The notes under the pieces are model-generated. The model had not been told where the DNA came from, made no database searches, and saw nothing but the letters and a program-made list of their open reading frames with translations. The position numbers and the translations under genes were made by a program. A stretch of DNA of 33,197 nucleotides from an uncultured Chlorobiaceae bacterium (GTDB taxonomy: Bacteria; Bacteroidota; Chlorobiia; Chlorobiales; Chlorobiaceae): assembly GCA_903937835.1 (NCBI GenBank), contig CAJAAV010000218.1, positions 1 to 33,197 on the forward strand. Direction: 5' to 3'. This document shows positions 24,901 to 32,117 of the stretch, in pieces. Position 1 is the stretch's first letter; each line of letters opens with the position of its first letter.

Positions 24901-25636
24901 GATTGAGCAAACTGAAGCGTTCAATACGCGAATCAGCGAACGCCTGCGCCACAAGGATCGCGCTATTACGCTGTGGGATTACGAACGTTTGATCCTTGAG
25001 GCTTTTCCGCAGATTTATAAGGTAAAGTGCCTTAACCATACCTGCTATGAGCCAAGCGAAAGCGGCGCAGGCATATACAGGGAATTGGCGCCGGGTCATG
25101 TCACCATTATCACCATTCCAAACTTGCAGTTCCATAATCTGCGAGATCCGCTCAGGCCTTATACCAGTCTGGGTTTGTTGAATGAGATTGATTCTTTTGT
25201 TAAAAAAAGGCTCGGTTGTTTTGCCGTGCCGCACGTCAAGAATCCTCAGTTTGAAGAGGTGCGTGTCAGTTTCAAACTGCGTCTGTATGACGGTTTCGAT
25301 GAAACCTTTTACGTGAACCGGCTGCAGCAGGCAATCACCCGCTTTCTGTCGCCATGGGCATTTGCCGGAGGCGGAGGACTCTCATTTGGTGGAAAAATCT
25401 ACAAATCAGTGCTGATCAATTTTATTGAAGAGCAGCCATACGTTGATTATGTAACTGATGTTCAGTTGTTTCAGGATATCAATGGGGAACCCCCGAGTGC
25501 GGATCACCTGAGTGAGGTGGAAGGTTCCAGGGCTGTCTCTGTTCTGGTTTCAGCTCCGGCGATAAAACACGAAATTACGCTCATTACCTCTACGCCGGAA
25601 AATGCATCCGGTAAAATTTGTCAGTGTGAAGCATGA
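21953..25636 (+). CDS. Large baseplate protein, gp6/J-like (Afp11-like)
   Basis: The 1227-residue protein is of the size and position of Afp11/Pvc11. The N-terminal region (about 110-180) is helical, with a His-rich patch REHQHDHDRL. The best-conserved part is at about residues 980-1190: GRGIEQTEAFNTRISERLRH, KDRAITLWDYERLILEAFPQ, GHVTIITIP, and later LYDGFDETFYVNRLQQAITR with FLSPWAFAGGGGLSFGGKIY, which resembles baseplate J/gp6 proteins. These form the outer baseplate wedges that trigger contraction. It ends with a short Cys-containing tail (CQCEA). Its stop overlaps the next start by 4 bases (ATGA), indicating translational coupling. Confidence 0.88.
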   Translation: MSTDNECRSNTDQYKNVREGTSQDQRASTALNTDSVPVNEHGPAYGMVFAQNYAAMLNYFDATNMAAGDWQPFFSGDVSAQLALVAIEDINTYKATIKSWFDYLNMREHQHDHDRLKNTFGFLFSTLGSLAVQLDEFQKNLPVEIGLKGTLQNLVKSQLAPAFKRLITYYKAGKALHLVHDITPSPSVRILRSPVIPFASLLASGLSTDWSGELVWSDYVALIPEDESVYGDRPDNPGEKLFLQINHCTTHNLFKSVFDQFLKVFARVISEADRALNDTLTKWDNHEPHYALFLAFLRLFEYVRTEANTLSRRHLDFYYREVLRLREKPAQPGHVHLLVELAKHTVSHELKRGEQFKAGKDDLSRDVFFANDNDFVANQAKVVALKTVYRHGDEKVGTAIPNSIYKGKFLSSSRRIFLRNTYQGRIYASPLVNVTDQSWHPFFNKLYTEGILQNINMPEAETGFAIASHYLLLEEGSRTITVEFTLAAPLSGFSKEHGNDVVCSLTTKKGWLTAEEVTFRAIAAQQLQIQITLDGNAPAITPYSGKVHGYVFDTELPVLVVKLRHRDTSNYIYPLLQDAIIQSIELKIDVKGLKSIAISNDFGPVDASKPFQPFGASPLKGNALIVGSKELFQKEPDAVSADITWQIKPVPYRTKPAIAVEFLGQGTWASSSQSLALYQEEPVIDLSANVDYSLLDLPDFTANEYFSINSRRGFFRLMLTEGFGNAEYQADLIKYLISKAATDKPVGLPVAPTIASLTLEYSASTTLPLNSGSQAAYQNRSGRFFHLAPFGQAEQHPFLRSSKTTTLLPQFSFLRDNTIVQSEAEFYIGLNGLQVPQNLSLLFQVEDGTANPLALKPTHHIDWSYLSNNEWIGFEKNEVQDGTDALLNSGIMTMAVPREATSSNTILPSGLFWIRAAVSEKSDAVCKLQLLEAQALKASFVDHGNSPTFTAVPLPEGTISKLAQPDAEVKAVSQPFASFGGRGIEQTEAFNTRISERLRHKDRAITLWDYERLILEAFPQIYKVKCLNHTCYEPSESGAGIYRELAPGHVTIITIPNLQFHNLRDPLRPYTSLGLLNEIDSFVKKRLGCFAVPHVKNPQFEEVRVSFKLRLYDGFDETFYVNRLQQAITRFLSPWAFAGGGGLSFGGKIYKSVLINFIEEQPYVDYVTDVQLFQDINGEPPSADHLSEVEGSRAVSVLVSAPAIKHEITLITSTPENASGKICQCEA

Positions 25637-28600
25637 GCCAGAGTCAAAAAAAAATAGCGAAACATCCCGTCCTTAAGCCAGCGGAAGATTTCTTCAAGTT
25701 GCGCAGGGATGGTATCGGCTTCATCGAACAGATGGCAAGCTTGCTGTGGACAGATTATAATACCCATGATCCCGGCATTACGACGCTGGAAGCGCTCTGT
25801 TATGCAATGAGCGACCTTGCCTATCGTATCGGCTGGGATATCAAAGATATTCTTTCGCCGGAAACACTCTCTCCGGATTCTTCCCGGCCTTACCCGAACC
25901 AGCCGTTTTTTACGGCAAGGGAGATTCTGACGATCAACCCGGTGACCACCGACGATTTTCGCCGGGTACTTATCGACCTTCCAAAAATCCGCAATGCCTG
26001 GGTTTTCTGCAAGGAATGTTCTTGCCAGTCAAGCTATTACGCCTGGTGTGACAAGGGTCAACTGCAGCTTTCTTACCTGAATCCCGGCGATTTGCCCCAG
26101 TCTCCGGTCAAAAAGGTTGCGCCACGGGGGCTCTATGATGTACGAGTAGAGCTCGAAGCTGACCCCGGACAGGGTGACCTGAATGATCGCAAGATCGAGT
26201 ATACCTCTAATTTTCATGATGCCGACGGAGCGCACTCGACCATTATGGAATTGCGCTTTCCTGAGCTCAATCTTGCCGACAGCCACTTGTGGAGGCTTTT
26301 TCTTGACAGTGACGAGGCATTTGCCAAGAGTGCTGACAACGACTTGTTTACGGTGACGCTCACCAGACTTGGCGCAACGAAAACCTATGATCTGCTCAGC
26401 GACCCGTCGCTCGATGAAGAGGGACGCAACAACTATCTTCGCAATCACTGGCGGACACTGTTTTATATCGATTTTACCATCACGTTTACTGACAACTCTC
26501 AAAAGAGCGAGACCATACGCATAAATAATGCGGCCCTGCGTGTTTTCAGCGATCTTGCTGCAAAAAATGCGATGACTCTCGAAGCGTTGAAAGCGATTTT
26601 GGAGGACAAGCGTTCTGGAGGCTTTATGCAGCGTTTCCGCAGAAAGGCCATTGCTGCGAGGGAGGCTGTCTTGAGCGCAAAAACCGAATTGCTGCTGCAT
26701 CGTAATCTGGATGAGGACTATTGTTCCGTAACGGTTGTAGGGATAGAGGAGGTCGCCGTCTGTGCTGATGTGGAGGTGACGGCAGACGCCGATATCGAAT
26801 GGGTACAGGCGAAAATCTGGTTTGAAATAGAACAGTATTTCAATCCTCCGATCCGCTTCTTTACCTCCCGGGAATTACAGGATGCCGGAGAGGCAGTCGA
26901 AGAGATATTCAATGGCCCCGAACTCAACTGTGGTTTTATTCGGGCTGATGATCTTGAGAAAGCCTCACTCAAGACGGAGCTGCGCGTTTCGGATATTATC
27001 AACCGCCTGATGGAGATTGATGGGGTAATAGCGGTCAATCAGGTGCTGCTGACCAAATATGATGCTGAAGGAAATGCGGTCAAGGGTTATGCCGATTTCG
27101 ATCCGAACAAAACCAGCGCTTCATGGCTGTTGCGCGTCAGCGAACAGAATCAGCCGCGTCTGTACAGGAATGCTTCGCGTTTTCTGTTTTATAAAAACGG
27201 CCTGCCATTTCTGCCGAGGATGGATGAGGTGTCAGATACCCTGAATCAGTTGCATGGTGAGGCTGAACGTCCGAAGCTGAACAATGTCGATATGGAGTTG
27301 AGCATTCCGACAGGAACGTTCAGAGACTGCAAGGAGTATTATCCCGTTCAATACAGCCTTCCTCTGGTTTATGGTACCGGCCCCGAAGGAGTTCCCTCTC
27401 AAGCGACCGAACTCCGTCAGGCTCAGGCGAAACAAATGAAAGCCTATCTGATGGTGTTTGAACAGATGCTCGGTAATACCCTGGCGCAACTGGCCCATAC
27501 CGCAGATCTCTTTTCGCTCGACCCTGACATCAGGCAGACCTATTTCGTCAAGGTGTTCAGCGAGGAGCTGATTAAAGGATTTGATGTGATCAAAACCGGC
27601 ACCTATGGAAGTGAAGCTCTCGAACAAATGACAGAAACCCGCTCCGAATTTTTTCAGCGCAGGAACCGGTTTCTTGATCATCTGCTTGCACGTTTCGGTG
27701 AGCTTTTCAGTGAGTATGCCCTGTTGCTGAACAATGTCTATGGCAAGCAGGTGGCTCTTGAGCGTTTAATCGACGACAAGATTGCCTTCCTTAAAGCTTA
27801 TCCGATGATCAGTCATAATCGGGCTAAAGCTTATGATTACTCGCATAGCTCATCGTTGCAGGAGAACCAGCCATGCATCAAAAAGCGCATCAGTCTCTTG
27901 CTGGGTTATCCGGATCTGACTGTATTCTTCACCGGTACTCATCCGGCTTATGGGCCGGGGTATACCGTCCCGTTTGAGCTGAAGGACAGAAACAACAAAA
28001 TATGGCTGAAAGGAAAAATAACCCTTCCTGCCTTTTCGTCGGCTGAGGCAGAAACAAAAACACTCCAAGAACTGCTTGGCCGGATGCATCAATCGCAATA
28101 CTACGACATCATTCATAAACAAAAAACGGGCCTTTTCCAGCTTGTCTTTAACGATAACTCAAGCAAAGTGCATGCTTTGCATCCTTCATTGTTCAGTACA
28201 CAAGCGGCAGCGGAAGAGCTGCAGAAAGAGTTACAGGCATGGAGTGCAAATGAACGGCTGATTGTTGTTGAGCATCTTTTGCTGCGTCCGAAGTTTCCCG
28301 GAGATGCGCTCTATAAACCCTGCGACGAAGGAAGTGGCCTGACCTGTTGTGATGAAGACCCCTATTCATTCAGGCTTACCTTTGTCATGCCCGGCTGGAC
28401 GACACTCTATACCGACAATCTGGAAATGCGCGGGTTTGCTGAACGTACCATCCGGGAGGAAACTCCGTCGCACCTGCTTGGTAAAACCTGTTGGGTAGGC
28501 AATGACGACAGCCAGTTCGACCGTTTTGAAGAGGCCTGGTATGAGTGGCTCATGGTTAATTCCGGATTTGACTGGACCGAAGAGCGTCTGCATGAAAGGG

Positions 28601-29049
28601 TGAAATTTAGTCTCAAATCCTCTCTGGACACAACGGTGTCTGAAAATAGTATATGTCAGTGTGCAACTGACATTCTGGCTGCATACGGTATGGAATTTTT
28701 CCGATGGATGGAAAAAAAGATCATGGCAGGGGTTGGGCTTGACAAGTTAGATGAATCAAATACATTCATACCTCCCACCGTCAGTATACCCAAGGAGTTG
28801 ATCGGGAATGAGGAGAAAAACAAGAGCACGGCCCAACTCATTCAACATTTTCTTGATGACCGCTACAGTAACTACAAGGCGGTCTCTTATCAGCTTTGGA
28901 ATGTTGTGAATTTGCTCAGTAAACTGAGAAATATCTATCCAGTTGCAACCCTGCATGATTGTGATGCTGGCAGTGACATTAACCCGGTACGACTTGACAA
29001 CACTGCCCTTGGCGGCTCTACGTTGAGTTCATCATCCGAAATTACCTGA
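25633..29049 (+). CDS. Large baseplate protein (Afp12-like)
   Basis: The 1138-residue protein corresponds to Afp12/Pvc12. The N-terminal segment LLWTDYNTHDPGITTLEALC and the C-terminal segments VVEHLLLRPKFPGD, DPYSFRLTFVMPGWTTLYTD, and FAERTIREETPSHLLGKTCW are typical of this family. The protein is thought to form baseplate wedges together with Afp11. A Cys cluster lies near the N-terminus (Cys126, 129, 131 and 139 in FCKECSCQSSYYAWC), and another Cys group at about residues 895-905 (GSGLTCCDED). The last 60 residues are low complexity (Ser/Thr). The gene overlaps the preceding one by 4 bases and is followed by the next after 21 bases. Confidence 0.88.
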   Translation: MSQSQKKIAKHPVLKPAEDFFKLRRDGIGFIEQMASLLWTDYNTHDPGITTLEALCYAMSDLAYRIGWDIKDILSPETLSPDSSRPYPNQPFFTAREILTINPVTTDDFRRVLIDLPKIRNAWVFCKECSCQSSYYAWCDKGQLQLSYLNPGDLPQSPVKKVAPRGLYDVRVELEADPGQGDLNDRKIEYTSNFHDADGAHSTIMELRFPELNLADSHLWRLFLDSDEAFAKSADNDLFTVTLTRLGATKTYDLLSDPSLDEEGRNNYLRNHWRTLFYIDFTITFTDNSQKSETIRINNAALRVFSDLAAKNAMTLEALKAILEDKRSGGFMQRFRRKAIAAREAVLSAKTELLLHRNLDEDYCSVTVVGIEEVAVCADVEVTADADIEWVQAKIWFEIEQYFNPPIRFFTSRELQDAGEAVEEIFNGPELNCGFIRADDLEKASLKTELRVSDIINRLMEIDGVIAVNQVLLTKYDAEGNAVKGYADFDPNKTSASWLLRVSEQNQPRLYRNASRFLFYKNGLPFLPRMDEVSDTLNQLHGEAERPKLNNVDMELSIPTGTFRDCKEYYPVQYSLPLVYGTGPEGVPSQATELRQAQAKQMKAYLMVFEQMLGNTLAQLAHTADLFSLDPDIRQTYFVKVFSEELIKGFDVIKTGTYGSEALEQMTETRSEFFQRRNRFLDHLLARFGELFSEYALLLNNVYGKQVALERLIDDKIAFLKAYPMISHNRAKAYDYSHSSSLQENQPCIKKRISLLLGYPDLTVFFTGTHPAYGPGYTVPFELKDRNNKIWLKGKITLPAFSSAEAETKTLQELLGRMHQSQYYDIIHKQKTGLFQLVFNDNSSKVHALHPSLFSTQAAAEELQKELQAWSANERLIVVEHLLLRPKFPGDALYKPCDEGSGLTCCDEDPYSFRLTFVMPGWTTLYTDNLEMRGFAERTIREETPSHLLGKTCWVGNDDSQFDRFEEAWYEWLMVNSGFDWTEERLHERVKFSLKSSLDTTVSENSICQCATDILAAYGMEFFRWMEKKIMAGVGLDKLDESNTFIPPTVSIPKELIGNEEKNKSTAQLIQHFLDDRYSNYKAVSYQLWNVVNLLSKLRNIYPVATLHDCDAGSDINPVRLDNTALGGSTLSSSSEIT

Positions 29050-29070
29050 TAACGGCCAAATAACTGTACC

Positions 29071-31794
29071 ATGGAATCGACACAAAATAAGTATCCGGTC
29101 TTTGAAGCCAATCAGGTGCTTACCCGTGGCCACCTGAATAATCTTGTCAACTATCTCGATGAACAGGATCGTATTACGCGTACCAACCTGATTGGTATTG
29201 GTATTACTTGCGGTCTCGATATAACGTTTGATGAGAAGAAGATGACGATCCTGGTGTCGAAAGGCGCTGGCGTTACTTCAAAAGGTTACCTTGTCGTTGT
29301 GCCCGAAGAGGGTTTGACACTGGTATCGTATCGTGCAGATTATAAGATTCCTGATCCTGGAGAGTATCAGGAGTTCATAGATCCTTCTCATAAAAATCAG
29401 TACCCTTTGTGGGAATTATTCCCTGCAGGGGAGCCGAATACTGAGCTTTTGGAGAAACTCGATCTGACCGGCAAGGTGGTTCTCCTGTTGTTTGAGTTGA
29501 AAAAAGAATCGCTTCGCAACTGCAGTCCCAATAATTGCGACGATAAGGGCTCTGAAGTAACGACGCTTGTTAAACCATTGTTGATCGAAAAAGCTAATCT
29601 CGACAAGATTATTAAGGTTGTGAACTCGCTCAGCGACAACTTGACCTCAGGCGATCCTGAAACAACACTTCTTCAGCGGTTGGATCTGCCTGATATTCGT
29701 CTGCCACGTTTTGACGTTTCGAACACCGCTCCTGTTACATCCAATGACATTTTTGAGGGCTTCCTCAAGGTGTTCCATGTTAATCTGGTGAGAAATACAG
29801 CAAAAGCCTTAAGTGCAGCATACGAAGCATTCCTACCGCTTTTGAAGGAGATTTATCAGGATGATCCCTTTAAAGAAACATTCATGAAGAAGTTTGGCTT
29901 TCTCGAAAGGAGCCCGACAACAAACGAGCAGGTTTATTTTTTACAATATTACTATGATTTTTTTGATGATCTGCTGCAAGCATACGATGAGTTTCGTTGG
30001 AAGGGAGTCGGGTTGGTTTGCGCGTGCTGCCCACCAGAAGGAGTGTTTCCGCATCATTTAATGCTGGGGTCGTTGTCTCCGATAAAGCCGAAGGAGAACA
30101 TTTACCGTCAGAATTTCATTGCTTCTCCTGCTATCAGTGCGTGCGCCGAACGATCCAGGGAGGTCGTGCAACTCTTCATGCGCCTCGTTGAGATGATTCG
30201 GCGTTTTACCGACACGCCGGAAGAAAGAGGCACCCGCATTACCCCCACCTTTGGTGATGGAGCCTTATCCGATAAGGCTATTCCCTATTATTATCAACAA
30301 GACGGAAAACCACCTTTATATCAGCTCTGGAGCTACGAAAAGACGATGCGAGATCGAGCCCACCTGAATTTAAGCTATCGCTATAGTGAGTACGAAAATC
30401 AACCCTTACCGGATTTCGTCAGTAACCCGTTGAGTTACGATCTGGAACCTCACAATTTCCTGCGAATAGAAGGACATTTGGGAAAAGGGTATCAAGAGGT
30501 CATGACAACACTTCTTTCAAAGATTTCCGCAAATCGGTTGCCAATTGATGTGCTCGCCTTGCGAAGTGGAAATTCAGAGACTCTTTATTCGTCAAAAGCT
30601 GACCAATCTTCTCTTCATACATTTTTGAAATCCCACCCGGGTATTCAGCATAAAGCGGGTGTACCGTTTGGGGGGACATTTCTTCTGGTTTATAGTGATA
30701 CCTCGTCATCTTATCCCAATGGCCTCACGGTTCAAGCTGAGACAGTTATCGCAGATTTTTATCTGCCTTACCAAATAGCTGTGCGGGATATTGTTTCGAG
30801 TATTCATGTAAAAGAGTGTGAATACAAATGGATTGACTCAATAAAGCATCTGAATTATATTTCATTACGCGATTATCGACCAGAAAAAACAACGAAGGCA
30901 CCTGCCGCACATGAACATGAATCCGTTCGTCTGAAAGACAATTATATCATCAGGATATACAAGTATGACATTCAAAACCACTCTCTCTTATCAGGAAATA
31001 ATCCTGTCGATGTTGTTATCCCGATACATGGGGCATTGAGTATTAAAACCCATAAGCTTGCAGCCGTTGCCAGAAAGCTGAATGCACAATTTCCCCTTGG
31101 AGTTGTTTTTGATCATGTTGCTGGTACTGATAAACTTGTTGTCCGCTCAATTGATGGCCAGAAATACCGAATTGAATTAGGCGGAATACAGGGGAACCAG
31201 ATTCGTTATGCCTATGAAAATGGTGTGATCTATCGTTGGCAGAATAACCTGTGGGAAGTGATCGATGGTCTATCGGAGCGAGGGTTGCTGTGCCGGACTG
31301 CTGGCAGCAGGTATAATGAAAAAGAGTATCAGTGGTTACATCAAAACTTTTTACCTGTCCTGCTTGACCCGGTTCCAGCTCCTGCGGTAAAAGATGTTAT
31401 TGCATGGGAAAAGATGACACTGAATCGGGCAAAAGAAAACTCTGCCGCAGATAAACTTCCAATTTACAAATCTGTTCTTGTTGATATAGTATCCGCTATC
31501 CGAAGAATCGACCAGAACGCAAAAGTCATTTTGATCGGCAGTTGGGCCAATGGGAGCTGGGTTTCGAGGAGTTATCGTGAAAATATAAGAAGTTTCAGGG
31601 AGGACAAAAGTACCCTCAGAAAATTCCTTGATCTTCGGCAAAAAGTTGCCGGTAAAACTGGCTATAGCAATATTCATCTGCTTGTTGAAAGCGAAGAGCA
31701 GATCACTTCTGATATGATTAACGTAACAACAGGTTACTCGATAACCATTATCAGAGGGAGAAAAGATGCACAGAAAGGATTGCTTCTGGAATAG
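29071..31794 (+). CDS. Large uncharacterised eCIS component (907 residues)
   Basis: No function can be named. The N-terminus (residues 8-75: YPVFEANQVLTRGHLNNLVN, YLDEQDRITRTNLIGIGITC, VSKGAGVTSKGYL) looks like a structural beta domain and resembles proteins found at this position in Bacteroidota/Chlorobiota eCIS clusters (from memory). A Cys/His motif lies at residues 317-329 (CACCPPEGVFPHH). The C-terminal 100 residues include VILIGSWANGSW (residues 819-830) and, about 40 residues later, YSNIHLLVES (from 865), which recall the GS...D.D strands of nucleotidyltransferases with the acidic residues replaced. It probably belongs to the outer baseplate or a fibre/adaptor layer by position between Afp12 and the tape measure. 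It replaces the tail fibre (Afp13) found there in Afp. Confidence 0.7.
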   Translation: MESTQNKYPVFEANQVLTRGHLNNLVNYLDEQDRITRTNLIGIGITCGLDITFDEKKMTILVSKGAGVTSKGYLVVVPEEGLTLVSYRADYKIPDPGEYQEFIDPSHKNQYPLWELFPAGEPNTELLEKLDLTGKVVLLLFELKKESLRNCSPNNCDDKGSEVTTLVKPLLIEKANLDKIIKVVNSLSDNLTSGDPETTLLQRLDLPDIRLPRFDVSNTAPVTSNDIFEGFLKVFHVNLVRNTAKALSAAYEAFLPLLKEIYQDDPFKETFMKKFGFLERSPTTNEQVYFLQYYYDFFDDLLQAYDEFRWKGVGLVCACCPPEGVFPHHLMLGSLSPIKPKENIYRQNFIASPAISACAERSREVVQLFMRLVEMIRRFTDTPEERGTRITPTFGDGALSDKAIPYYYQQDGKPPLYQLWSYEKTMRDRAHLNLSYRYSEYENQPLPDFVSNPLSYDLEPHNFLRIEGHLGKGYQEVMTTLLSKISANRLPIDVLALRSGNSETLYSSKADQSSLHTFLKSHPGIQHKAGVPFGGTFLLVYSDTSSSYPNGLTVQAETVIADFYLPYQIAVRDIVSSIHVKECEYKWIDSIKHLNYISLRDYRPEKTTKAPAAHEHESVRLKDNYIIRIYKYDIQNHSLLSGNNPVDVVIPIHGALSIKTHKLAAVARKLNAQFPLGVVFDHVAGTDKLVVRSIDGQKYRIELGGIQGNQIRYAYENGVIYRWQNNLWEVIDGLSERGLLCRTAGSRYNEKEYQWLHQNFLPVLLDPVPAPAVKDVIAWEKMTLNRAKENSAADKLPIYKSVLVDIVSAIRRIDQNAKVILIGSWANGSWVSRSYRENIRSFREDKSTLRKFLDLRQKVAGKTGYSNIHLLVESEEQITSDMINVTTGYSITIIRGRKDAQKGLLLE

Positions 31795-31845
31795 AGGAAA
31801 TAACATAAAACGGAAAAATCCACCAGCAAGCTACGTCTTGGATTC

Positions 31846-32097
31846 ATGTTTACTTTCTACGTCTTTTTGCAGTTTTATGACCGAACACAATATGAGCTCG
31901 AACATTATTCCAACATCATTACGCAACACGTCAACACTACCCCATTACTTCGCTTACTGGTGGACTGTGCAGGGTTGTCGTCTTGGTCGTTCAACCTTGC
32001 TCGGTCTTATAACCTTGACCAACAATTCCCCGCATCAGGACGTTACATAGCAGTGTACCGTCTCACTCAGTGGAAGTATTATACAATACCACTGTAA
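31846..32097 (+). CDS. Possible 83-residue protein, uncharacterised
   Basis: The frame encodes a protein beginning MFTFYVFLQFYDRTQYELEH and continuing with LLRLLVDCAGLSSWSFNLAR, YNLDQQFPASGRY and a final WKYYTIPL. The balance of charged, aromatic and hydrophobic residues looks like a folded protein. It lies in the same reading frame as the preceding 907-residue gene, separated by stops at 31792 and 31801, and it ends 20 bases before the tape-measure start. No ribosome binding site and no family are recognised. It may be an independent small subunit or a detached C-terminal piece of its neighbour. The rest of 31795-32117 is non-coding. Confidence 0.4.
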   Translation: MFTFYVFLQFYDRTQYELEHYSNIITQHVNTTPLLRLLVDCAGLSSWSFNLARSYNLDQQFPASGRYIAVYRLTQWKYYTIPL

Positions 32098-32117
32098 GTT
32101 TTACAAATTTTTTTTAT

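Noticed and set aside
31766-32050. 94-residue frame overlapping the 83-residue frame
   Set aside because: It is rich in Ser, Thr and Leu with no domain-like pattern; the other frame looks more like a real protein.
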